A DNA stretch of 64,000 nt, from NCBI GenBank assembly GCA_003344405.1, contig NOWV01000003.1, forward strand, positions 248,001-312,000, written 5' to 3'. Positions 1 through 16,700 of this stretch are shown here, one piece after another. The notes beneath the pieces were generated by a model. It saw only the letters and a list, made by a program, of their open reading frames with translations, had not been told where the DNA came from and ran no database searches. Source of the stretch: Trichoplax sp. H2 (lineage: Eukaryota; Placozoa; Uniplacotomia; Trichoplacea). The position numbers and the translations under genes were made by a program. Numbering within the stretch: the stretch's first letter is position 1; every line of letters starts with the position of its first letter.

Positions 1-44
1 CAAAGAGATACCATATTTTTATGCCTTTTAACTATGCTTTACAG

Positions 45-441
45 GTATTTAAATATAAGTACGCTCATAGCGAGCTTGCTGGGAAGACATTAGATATCCA
101 AGTATGGGATCGTGACATTGGACGTAAAAATGATTTTATAGGTAAATTATACAAATGTTTATAACAAATACGACTATATTACCAAACATTTAATGCTAAT
201 CTAACCGTAGAAATAGTGTTATCTAATTACCTTGCTATATAGTTGCTATAACGTAATAAATCACTTTCAGTAAGTAGATACAAAATTATAACCGTCACTC
301 ATCTCTGTAGGTGGTGTCTATCTCGGTAAAGACTCAAGCGGAGATCAATTAAGGCACTGGTTTCAAACACTAAAGACACCTAACGCGAAATTCACCCATT
401 TTCACACTCTAACAGACGAATTACGACACCCAGCAGAATAG
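45..441 (+). CDS. C2 domain protein, Doc2/rabphilin-like (3' end only)
   Basis: This is the end of a gene that begins before the window. Two coding exons (45-141 and 311-441) join in frame across a GT-AG intron. The translation contains [19 protein letters not shown] and a following LRHWFQTLK, and ends HFHTLTDEL...PAE before TAG. That is the last part of a C2B domain: calcium-binding loop 3 (the [13 protein letters not shown] segment, with two loop aspartates) and the HW helix between the last strands, as in Doc2 and rabphilin. Such C2 domains bind calcium and acidic phospholipids and act in vesicle tethering and exocytosis. The N-terminal architecture (a FYVE-type zinc finger or a Munc13-interacting region) lies outside the window, so Doc2, rabphilin and related double-C2 proteins cannot be separated. 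The family call is confident; the exact orthologue is not. Confidence 0.85.
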
Positions 442-2832
442 ATCACCAATTTAGGAACGCATTTGATTAGCTTGACATCATAAGTAACATTTGAAGGGGC
501 TACTTGCTATCAATTCTTCTCTGAACAAATCACAGAAAAATTATATTACCAATGTCGACCTAAGCCATGTATCTATTATCCTTATTTATTTTATTTTGTT
601 TGTAGCTAATCATTGTAATTTCCTACAATTTCCTATTTCCTTTTGTGCAATGCAAAAAATTATAAATGTATGAGAATAGTTCCGGTCATAACATTCTCTT
701 ACTAATAATAAGCGTAAATCTGAACGACTGTTTATATAAATCTAACTTTGACCTTAAATTGCTACCTCGGTCGACCTTGTACCCAGTTGTTTAGGTGATA
801 GTGTAAAATCTGAATAGTATTGATATTGTATATTATACTACATTATTATATCTGTAACTTATATGTATATTTATTTATCAACATGTACTACTAATACAGA
901 AGGATTAAGACCGAAATGGGATGACTTCGTATTAACTAAAACTAAAGTATACTGCCTTCTTTACCATCGATAAACTAGCTACGACATCAGCACTATCCCT
1001 GGTAAAAATCAGTCTCATTAATTAATCAATAGTTAAGAATCTTGCTACTAGCCTGTTAGCCTTTACCTTCTATACTGAATTTATGTGAAAATAGATCAAG
1101 TTATATTGCTTCCAATATTTAAGGCACTGATTAGACACGAATAGCACCCTTTTAAGTGTAATTATTCAACGGTCAAAAAGTTATGAATCGCCGTAGTCGA
1201 TCTTGTGGTTTCTAATTAAATTATTACAGGTACATGCAGATGCATGATAAAATTTGTTTAATTTAGTACAGTATATCAGTATTCGTAGGTAAGCACCGAC
1301 AAGGAGTTCTCCCTCATGTATTTATCGTTATTGGTTCATTCCACGAAGTACTCGTAATACAGTACGAGGTTTGTTTCCTTAATAAGGTTATGGACAGATG
1401 ATAGCCATTAGGTTACATATCTACTGCAATGAGTCAAGCTAAAGTCCAAACTTTCATTTAACGGAAAAGAATATGAAAATGTTAATACTACTAAACATAT
1501 GCGATCACCCACAGTAAACCTTTTATATCTGGCTTATGCTACTAAATGTATACATAAGCGTTTAAATTAGCTATTTGTAAGCCGAATTGATAAATAAATG
1601 TTACGGCATTGCTATACATACTAATATTAGTGTGTGCTATTACCTAACGAATCATTCAAAAATTATCTACTTCGATTGCAGTCAAGAGAACCGATTAAAA
1701 ATTAATTAAAATCTTTTTTTTGATTTTGTTATATAACATACTAACAACGCTACCAAACTAAAATAATTTTATAAGTGATCTCGGAACCAGAACCTACTAA
1801 GCAAACAATGCATTCAATTTAATAATCAAATATTCACTATAGCAAGTAAAAACATCATTTCCCGATATATATTCATATACGTAAAAGTATCATTACTGCC
1901 TTAAAGATTTCAGATTATGTCAAAGCTGCACTAATACCGAGAATTTACAGTACTGTAGAACCTTAAAAAAGTAAAGTTTTATTTCAATGTTTAAAATTTA
2001 ACGGAATATCCTATTTGGTAAGTACAGAATTATAATTGAACGTGAATACAAACGCAGTCAATTTGTTCTAGTGCTGTGTGAAATGTTACTGAAGCCTAAC
2101 ACGGCATGGTTCTATCATATCGAGTGATAAAATTCAACAACATCTTTAATAAAACAATTCTTCAATTACTAATGCAACTTAGTCAATAAAACAATAAATT
2201 GGCCGTCAAATTTATCATATTTTACTATTTTTTTAAATGCTAATCTAATGAGCAAGCTTCAATCTCGATTAATAATTATAATTAACAAAATAAGAAGAAC
2301 ACATGTCTTATACTACCAAGGATGCATAAGTAAAATAAGTACAAGGCAGAGTTTGCAATGTATTTCTAATCAAATAAAGTGGAAAGTAACCAGATTTCGA
2401 TTACCTTCTCCTATAGTACAATGAATGCGTTGTAAATACGCAAATATTGTTTTACAACCGTTTCTAGCGCAGTGATAAAATTGCGGTGCTATCTTTTTTA
2501 ACGTCGTTAATGTGACTGTAATGATAACAGGATGAAAGGTGAATTCGAAATTGTTATCAAAACTGCGAATTTTAGCTATTGAGTTATCATCACTAAGGTA
2601 AGAATCTATTTATCGAGTTAAACGTAGCTTTTAAGAATCCATCAACATTATTACCTTTGTGAATTGGTTAGAGTAAGATTAAATTATTATTTAGTCTAAA
2701 TTCACATCAGGAATAATTTTAGTCGTATAATACTAGTAGTCCTTGTCTGTCAATTTCCTTGTGATAGCGACATCGCTGAAAGGTGAATATTGCAAACAGT
2801 AAAGAATAAAAGCTTAAAATTGTTAATATTTG
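442..2832. other. intergenic, no gene seen
   Basis: AT-rich spacer between the C2-domain gene and the coronin tail exon. It has many stops in all frames and no exon recognisable by protein similarity. A 60-codon open frame at 491-673 shows no family resemblance and is taken as chance. No repeat array of the GTACW type occurs here. Confidence 0.6.
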
Positions 2833-2838
2833 TTTATT
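2833..2838 (-). terminator. candidate poly(A) signal of the long coronin exon
   Basis: AATAAA on the minus strand overlaps the TAA stop codon (2837-2839) of the long terminal exon. A signal placed this tightly means a very short 3' UTR if it is used. Confidence 0.4.
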
Positions 2839-3955
2839 ATTCTACCATACTTTTAACAGATTTCCGTTTTCGACGCCGTTCTTCTATTTCTTTCCTCACG
2901 CGTATTTCAACTTCTCGACGAATTCGCTCCTCCACTTCTCTACGAATTGCCTCTTCATCGATATCACTTATGTCATCGCTTGAATCAATACTACATGAAT
3001 TGGTGCTATCTTGGTCTGCTTCATACGTCATTTCATATTCATTCTGGAGATTTTCTATGCCTCTATCTCCACTGTTGTTATAGGATTTCTCAGTATCTGC
3101 TAACTCGTGAGTTGGCCTCTCATACATTAGATCTTCCGCTACTTCTGCATTATTATCTCCTTCTACATTAGTAGATACATTAGCATCGCTTGCAGCAGTA
3201 TCATCCAAAAATTGAATATCTTGATTCATTTCCATAACGGAAGTCACATCTTTACCGTTGCATTCATCTTCATTCTCATTGTTCTGTCCAGGCGAAGATT
3301 TAACAGATCTTTGTTCATCAGTATCACTAGGAATCTCGGGTTCGACAGCATGCTTTTCTATTACTTTATCCTTTTTAGCTACTACTTTCTCGTCATCAGC
3401 GATATCTTGCATCGGATCTGTTAACTGCACTTCAAGTATCTCGCTTTTATCGACAATGTGCCAATCATCTCGATCATCGCTGTTTTCAACATCTTCCGTC
3501 TGTGTACGTGAGCTTTGTAGATTGCCCGAATCCAAATCGGCATCTCCTTGCTGGAGTGAAACATTAGTTTTATCAAGCTTATTATTTTCTCGTTGTCCAT
3601 CTGAAAGTTCATTTTCCGACGTAGACAGGCCTTTAATAGCTTCTGTTGCAGGCTTCGTGTCTTCCACTGTCTTCCCGTCTCTCGGCGCATCTGCTTCTCC
3701 AGTATCTTTGACACTCCGATTAGCCGCCGTATCAAGATCCTCACAAAATTTTCTTAAATCAATATCTTGTTTCTCCATAATAACAACAGAATTTTCGCTT
3801 TTACTAGCAATATTAGACCCATTTTGATTCGTCTTGTTAGTGTACAGTTTTCCAATCAATGCTTCTAATTTCTTTATACGTGTTTCGTTAGCTAATATTG
3901 TTAGTTTTAAAACTTTGACTTGTTCCTTGGCTAATGCCTTTAAACCATTTGTTTC
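2837..3955 (-). CDS. alternative long terminal exon of coronin (coiled coil plus acidic tail)
   Basis: One open exon of 373 codons including the stop. It is preceded on the minus strand by a good acceptor (CTAACGTTAG) and starts in phase 0, the phase left by the upstream coronin exon ending at 5300. Its first ~35 residues form a coiled coil with the hydrophobic spacing EQVKVLKLTILANETRIKKLEAL. This includes R-I-x-K-L-E, matching the R-h-x-x-h-E trimerisation motif of coronins. The next ~290 residues are acidic and low in hydrophobics. The C-terminus is a highly charged E/R helix (about the last 40 residues) ending VKSMVE. Spliced to the coronin body it would give an ~811-residue isoform instead of 477. 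A separate gene is possible, but I see no start codon or promoter for one. The exon is clearly coding-like; its membership in coronin is inferred from phase and the repeated coiled-coil motif. Confidence 0.6.
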   Translation of the reverse strand, partial: ETNGLKALAKEQVKVLKLTILANETRIKKLEALIGKLYTNKTNQNGSNIASKSENSVVIMEKQDIDLRKFCEDLDTAANRSVKDTGEADAPRDGKTVEDTKPATEAIKGLSTSENELSDGQRENNKLDKTNVSLQQGDADLDSGNLQSSRTQTEDVENSDDRDDWHIVDKSEILEVQLTDPMQDIADDEKVVAKKDKVIEKHAVEPEIPSDTDEQRSVKSSPGQNNENEDECNGKDVTSVMEMNQDIQFLDDTAASDANVSTNVEGDNNAEVAEDLMYERPTHELADTEKSYNNSGDRGIENLQNEYEMTYEADQDSTNSCSIDSSDDISDIDEEAIRREVEERIRREVEIRVRKEIEERRRKRKSVKSMVE

Positions 3956-4712
3956 CTAACGTTAGACGAAAACAATCAGGTACATACTTCAGACAATCCA
4001 ATTATACTAACGTGAAGTTTAGATTCTTATTGGAAACTACCAGTATTATTTAACAATTTTAATTCGAAGTTCAAAACTAAGTTACAAAATAGTATAAATT
4101 TCATACATAGGTCAGGGCCATACAGTATATCGTGGAGGTGTAATGAATTGTTAGCACATTTTCTGTACTACCTAATGCTCAAATAATTTGCAGTTATGTG
4201 TTGTAAAACATGCAGCAAAATAAATGCGAGATCATGTGTCGACACTGCTAAGTTAGATGTAACTTAAAGCAAACGGTAATTAATGCACGCAATTCCCTAT
4301 CACTGGGACCATGATACGCTTGTTTCACATCGAAATCTCCTTCACCTCCCGAAGTAAGAATTTATTAAAAAAGTAGAAATCGTATTTCGTAATCAAAAGT
4401 ACATCAATTTGTAGGTTCAGATCAATTCGAATATCGAGAATCAGAATCGTATATATTCAGTCTACAGTCAACATTAGTTTCACGAACGGATCATATATCA
4501 GCAAATAAAAACTTATTGAGCCTCTCTTAAAAAGATAGGGAATCATATAGTATAAATGCTGCTATTTTAAGTAACTGATAACGAAGTGTATTTATAATAG
4601 CAGTTTAGAGACGTTCGTTATTTCTGATTTAATTAGTTAAAAGGTTTGTATTTGATGGGTATTACTAAGTAAGGATAAGTATGGAATCTCCAAATAGAAT
4701 CAATACAACAGA

Positions 4713-9427
<4,715 letters not shown>

Positions 9428-10701
9428 AATAGTACTATAAAATGACGGATAACATTTAATACATACTGTATAATACACTTTACCTAATAAAAGTATTACA
9501 CCAATTAGTAGCACAGTACTGTACCGTACTGTGCGCAAAACGTAGCCTCCGAAAACACCGTACCGTACTGTGGTTAGTACTGTACGTAGCACTGACCACA
9601 CAATTTCTGTATACAGTACACTACTGGACTGTTTTGTAATTCCGTTCAGTACCACTGTATAAAATGTACAGTACTGTACAGTACACTACAGCTACCAGCT
9701 AGGTAGCAGAAGAACGTTTTTTTTAAGGCCTCATCAAAAAATTTAAAATTTATCCTTTTAGTATGGTACTTCAACATTATCAATATCATTATAATTAACA
9801 TTTTTTTAGTTAGTTTGGAGTTAATCCCAACATTTGAAGGTCCATTAATCAAAGCTAGCAATGCGAGTACTGATTATACGACATACTGTATTTTCTGATA
9901 GAAATATTATATTTATATTTACTGAACTAACCTCGCAACGATCCCAACGACTAGGTAAATGACGCGAACGTGGTTTAGAAAGAAAGTGATCTGGATTCTA
10001 TGGACAAAGCTCACATGACAGTACAGAATTACACTGGTACTGTAAATAATGAAGCACGTACTGTACCGTACTGTACCGTACTGTACAAGCCTTGACGTCA
10101 CAGGTCACGGAAAGCTTATAGTACTGTACAGTACTGTACTGTACAACTGTACGTGTACAGTATCACTCTTGAACTCTTTTCCTTACTCTACAGTACAGTA
10201 CAGTACTGTAATTAAAATGCATTGTTTACTACAGTATGTATACTGTACAGTACAGTACTGTACTGTACTTTATTTAAGAGTACGGTGCGGTACGGTACAG
10301 CTATGGACTATTAAAAAAAATTTTACTGTTGAGCGTCCATGCCGTCCATTTTATAGAGGTTTATTACTATGACAAACCTATTTGGTGACTACATACTGTA
10401 CTGTACAGTGCGTTATGACACATACGTACAATACTGTACTGTACACTGTACAGTACTGTAGTCATAGTGTCTGTAACTCTACAGTACTGTACAGTACAGT
10501 ATGTGCGAGTATAACAGAATCACAGTTTTACTGTACCTTTCACAGACTTTACTGTTAATTTTTTATTTACTAGGCTAAGATTCTCCAATGAGCTCGAATA
10601 ACTAACTACATCAAGTATCAATTTGAGGCTTACTAGGAATTAAGAGTAAATTTAAACACTAATTTGTAGATTTCAAAATACATTTGTCTTTTTGACCCAA
10701 A

Positions 10702-13700
10702 ATGTTTGAAAAAAATCTGAACGATTTGGTTCGAGGCATCAGAGCTAATAAAAGTAATGAGGTACGGATTATCGAAAGCTTGTTGTGTTCAGTAATGTTA
10801 TAATCTTTATATGCATATTACATGCCGCACTAAAATTGCATGTATACGAAATGATGAAAAGAGCGATCTGTGATTCTATGTACGATGTAACATGATACAA
10901 CAAACACTATTTTAAAACTCCGAACTAATTTTTACATTTTAGGCAAAATATATTGCTCAATGCATTGAAGAAATCAAGCATGAACTACGACAAGATAATA
11001 CCAACGTCAAAGCAAATGCAATTTGCAAGCTGATTTATGTAAGTGCGCTGTAGTAGTATACGTTAGGGTTACATCGGTCTCTAAATTGTGGTATGCACTG
11101 TACATATGTACATTGTACAGTAGCAATAGTACACAGTACTTGTATTTTTAGATTTTTAGATTGAAGTTGGAAGTTGCACAAAGCGCAATTTTCGTTAAAG
11201 CGCTGCTACCCAGTATTGCATCGTATTTTACTTCGTAGTCTGTGGACGAATTTGTAACTGTAACACAAATATTATAAATTACAGACAGCTTACAACTCAG
11301 CAGTGACTACCGAATATAGTGTCAGCTTAACATTTCAAAAAATTGCAGTAACCGATTTTGTGTTGTCGCTAAAGAACAATATAGAAGAACCGCATCTACT
11401 GTATACGCCTATAACGCAATCACATACTGTACAGTTCAGCACATGATTAAGTTATATAGTATTCGAAACGGTTACCGTTCTGTGCAATTAATCCATTAAT
11501 TATTTACTGTAGTTATGCGTTCTATTTACTCGCACAGTTGTGGTTGTCGTCTGATGTGATTTGCAGTTTTTTGCTATACGGTATGACATGAAGATTTTAT
11601 TCGATTGTCTGTAGTGTTCTAATTAACAGATACTAACTCGTTTTGAGTTTAAAGCTACAATTATACAATATCTTCCTTAACAGTATATTCTAATTCGACA
11701 GCTATTTGTCTTTTATTTCAAATACTATTTTCGTACTTTATTTAACCCTTATATTGCGTTTTACAGTTGCAAATGTTTGGTTATGATATCAGTTGGGCAG
11801 CTTTTAATGTCATCGAAGTGATGAGTTCTACCAAGTTTACTCACAAGGTAAGCTCTATTGCATTTTGCCTTATAATTTGGTACCGTTTTTATAGCATACG
11901 TCAATTCTATCTCAATTTTACTATAATTTAGTCTTTGTTTTCACATTCCTTGCTATTTATTATACTTCGTTGTAGCGTATCGGTTATTTAGCTTCATCTC
12001 AATGCTTTACTGAAGATATGGATATTTTAACCTTAACGACTAACCTGATTCGAAAAGTGAGGCTTTATGCTACTCTATGGAGAAAAATTGTTATTCGATT
12101 ATCAAATTACTATAGATATACGCGTACTTCTTAGATATACTGATGCAAAGTTATATATTAACAAATTCTACCAGGATTTTTCAAGTCAAAACCAATACGA
12201 TGCTGCAGTAACCTTGAATGGGCTTTCATGCTTTGTATCTGCAGATTTAGCCCGCGACCTTGCTAATGATGTCATTACTTTAGTTAGTATCATTCCTTCA
12301 CAGTTAATCGGATATTGTCCTTCTTCTTACACTGTATTTTACTCATCTTTTTTATCTTATAGCTTGCATCAACTAAGCCATACATTCGTAAAAGGGCGAT
12401 AATAGTGCTATATAAAATATTCTTAAAGGTAACAATATGAAGATCCATGCGTTTTGTAGTTGTCTAATAACAACTGAATATGACTGTTCGCTAAAATATA
12501 TTAATTGTGGGTCAATTCACAAATTTGAAAGCATATTGTAATAATAGTTTCTGTCTACTAAAGTAAGAGATAGACAATGCAATAGTTTTACTTTGTTGCT
12601 TACTCGCTATTATGATCTATAATTACAGTTCGATCCGTTTATTGCGTCTGCCAGGCCCTAATAGAATCTAATCCATATGTTTTTCAATTGACAGTTTCCG
12701 GAAGCACTTCGACCAGCATATCCAAGATTAAAAGCAAAATTAGACGATCCCGAACCAAGTTTGTATAACAATTTATTCATTGCATTGTACTTCTGAGACT
12801 AATGAATAAAACCTACCGTATCTATTTAGGGATGTATATATACGAGATAGTACTTTACCTAATAATCATTTATTTAAAGGTGTACAATCTGCTGCCGTTA
12901 ACGTCATATGTGAATTGGCTAGGAAGAATCCACAGAATTATTTATCGCTAGCACCAATCTTTTTCAAGCTCATGACGAACTCTACAAATAATTGGATGCT
13001 GATAAAAATTATTAAGCTGGTTTGAAAAACGATACTTCAGTAGTTATACTCACATTCTAATACCGGATAGTCTACTGCTTTTAACAACAGTGACGGATTT
13101 CTTGTTGTAAAGAGTATAAACAATTCCTTACTACTATTATTATTATCTTTACTCCAGTTCGCAGCCCTAACGCCTCTGGAGCCACGCCTTGGAAAGAAGC
13201 TGATTGAGCCTCTCACTAACCTTATACATAGGTCAAATAATTATGTTATGATTATTTTTGATTTAGCTTAATTAATCTCTTAATTTAGGTAAATATTTTT
13301 TGCTATCATTTAATTTGAGACACTCTTTAATTGACTATACAGCACCTCAGCAATGTCCCTTCTGTATGAATGTATCAATACCGTTATCGCTGGTAAAAAA
13401 TTAAGCTTATTTAAACTTGCTGCATCCTCTTATTGTTAACGCAGTATTGTATCTTCTAGTACTGTTAGCCTTTACCAGTATGCCAAACCATTCTTCATCT
13501 GTACAGGTAAAGGCTGATCATTCCTAAGAATTCATAAAAAATTTCAAAAACTATACGTATAAGTATAACCTTCTTAAAACAATTATTATGTTACTATTCA
13601 GCTCTGCGTTTCCAAGTTAAGATTGTTAATTGAAGACGCCGATCAAAATTGTAAGTTAGGATTAAAAGTCAACCAAAGTCTAACAATAATAATACGATAC

Positions 13701-16700
13701 GATATAGTTTTAGAGCTTGCCGTCACTCCAACTCATTTACAAATCTCTTTATGCTAATTTAAATATCACTACACTACCGCCAACGTACATTGTAAATATG
13801 TTTGAGTAGATGGCTGTTTAGAAGGATAATTACTGCATATTAGCCGATTTTGTCCAATTGCAACTTTTTACCAATCCGCTAAAAACTTATTTGCAATTGC
13901 TACAAATTTTAATAGTGAAATACCTAGGGTTGCTAGCAATGTCGAAGATTCTAAAAGCTCATCCAAAAGCTGTTCAAGCACACAAGTACATAGCACTATT
14001 TACGGTATGTCTGAAAGTTTCAGGTCAGATATTCTAAAATTGGATTCCTTTGTAATCCACACAGAGATATGATTCTACGTTGCTTGGATGATAAAGATGA
14101 ATCAATTAAACTTCGAGCCTTAGATTTATTATCTGGCATGGTAAGCAAATAAACTTATCCCTTACTTAAATCTTTACAAGGTCTGTAAGAAATTATATTC
14201 ATTTTAGATCTCAAAGAAAAATTTAGTCGAAATTGTCAAAAAACTTATGCGTCACATCGAAACGACGGAAAGCACAAGTATAGCAATAACAAATCTAATG
14301 CTTGTATAATATTTACTAAAATGCTACCCTTTATGTTCCGTTAAATCATTTTACACAAAGGTTATCGTGATGAATTGCTATCGAAAATAATTCACATCTG
14401 TAGTCAATCAAATTATCAATACGTCGCTGATTTTGAATGGTTAGTAAAATAGCGTAAAATATCCACTGCTAAAAGAGGATGAAAAGCCGACAATTAAGAT
14501 ATCATAAATTTATTGGCCATTATTATAAATATGTGAAGCCTACGAATAAGAATAATAACAAAGTGCTCGCTTGATTATTTGAAATATAGGTATATAAGTG
14601 TTCTCGTTGAATTAGCACAAGTAGATGGGATTCATCATGGTTCCCTAGTAGCTACTCAGTTGTTAGATGTCACAGTACGTGTTAAAGGAATACGCGGATT
14701 TTCAGTCCAGCAAATGGTAGGTTATGTACAGTAGTTTCGATTGATTTTTAATGCCTTGGTAACACAAAAGAATTAGTAAGATTTTCTTGGATTGATAAGC
14801 AGACTTTATTATCACATTCTGTAGACGATGCTGCTCGAAAACTCTAAGTTAATGGGAATAACTGCTCAAGGATCTAGCACTGGCGATGTATTCTTTGCTG
14901 CTGCATGGATTGTTGGAGAATTCTCAGAGTATAATTGCTACGGCCTTTGTTTACCCCATACGCATAAACACAATATAATCGTAACACTAACTGATTGCTT
15001 GTTATTGCATAGGCATCTTAGCGACCTGCGAAGCATCATGCATATATTTTTACAGCCTCGTGCAACATCACTTCCGCCGCCTGTGCAAGCTGTTATCGTT
15101 CATAATATCCTAAAGCTGTATTCCAGGATATACTTAAAAGCAGAAAATGATGTAAATTGCTCTAACCAAACTAAGATATTATAATCCTTTTCTAGTATTA
15201 GTCACGCTGTATAATTATATTAATTTTTTTATAGAATGATCAAGATACTATAGCTGAAGTTACTCAAATGCTTATAGATCAGCTTCCGATGTTCGGTGAA
15301 AGTAGTGACCTAGAAGTACAGGAGCGTGTAAGTTACTGATTTTGCCTTCTGAAAATTTAATTTTTGATTGCACTACGTACTGAGACACTGAGCTGATTAA
15401 CATTTCCATAGGCCTGTTGTGCTATTCAGATGCTCAAATATATCCAGAAAATTCGCGATAAAGGTTTTGCAAGCTTTCAATGAAATTTCTCTCGATATAG
15501 AAACTACCGTATGCTATTAACAATTATCTAAAATAGAATGTACCCTTTCAATTTTAGGCCTTACTGTAACGGACGAAGTAAGAGAAATGTTCGCTGGGGA
15601 ATTAAACCCTGTTGCTACGAAAGCACAAAAAAAGGTTCCTGTTCCAGAAGGGTAGGCAATTACTAGAACTAGCCAATGTATAAATGCCAGCTTATACGCA
15701 ACTCTTACTGCACATCATTTTATGATGGTAATGAATTTATGACAGGAACAGCCATAGAGTCGCAGCCAGTAACCGTTTTTCTCTTTGTATGATTGTATGT
15801 TTGTTGCTCATATGTTTCAGCTGTGCTGATAGGCTATTCATTCCACGAGTATTAACACTTCAGACTTACTTTATTGTAGGTCAGTTAATTGAATCAGATC
15901 ACTAGCGTCACAATAATTTCGTAGCATATCGTAATAGCATCTGCTAATAACTGAAACGGATAATTTACGTTCTGCTAGTACCTGCATGATGTGCTATTTG
16001 TTGTAAGAATTTGTTAAGACGATATATTCGTAGTTTACAGTTTTGTCATATTCAGTGTAAAACACCCCCCTCTTTGTACGTACGATCTCTTTCTTTTTAT
16101 AGATTAATTACGCAAAAATTCGAATGTCCAATAATGATGTAGTAAAATAAAGATTGCAGAAATAAGTCAGCATATAGATACACGATACAGTATCATTTTG
16201 TATTGAATACTAGCCTAAGGTTAGCACTAATACGTATATTGCCTAACTAGTAACATCGCGATTTCTATATATTTTATACAGTTTGAATTTAGATATTTGG
16301 ATTAATGATCCTCCGTCTGATAGCTCAGATGACGAACTCAATAATGATGCTATGTTTGTTACTGAAGAAGACCACAAGTGAGACGGAAGTTCAGTAATTA
16401 ACTTCTATTTGCAATAAAACTCTTACATCAATGCCTATTCCATTTTAGTATCAGTAACATACAAGGTATTAAATACCCCAAAGTGGACGAAGACGAATTG
16501 AAAAAGGTTCTACATATACCAATACGTCTATCCCGTTTAAAGCTCGAGGCTCATGATAAATGATGTTAATTAACTTTATTTTAATTATGTACGAAACGAC
16601 AGAGAAGAGAAGCCAGAAAACTTGAACAGGAAAATAATCCGTATTACATTAAAGGAAATACGAAGTCCAAAGTAATATTATTAATATATGTTATGTTTCT

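Noticed and set aside
491-673. 60-codon open frame after the C2 gene
   Set aside because: It is AT-rich, has no motif and no splice context, and is expected by chance.
3258-3827. 189-codon open frame on the plus strand
   Set aside because: It is antisense to the coronin long tail exon. Its serine-rich translation is the shadow of an acidic coding frame, and it has no independent features.
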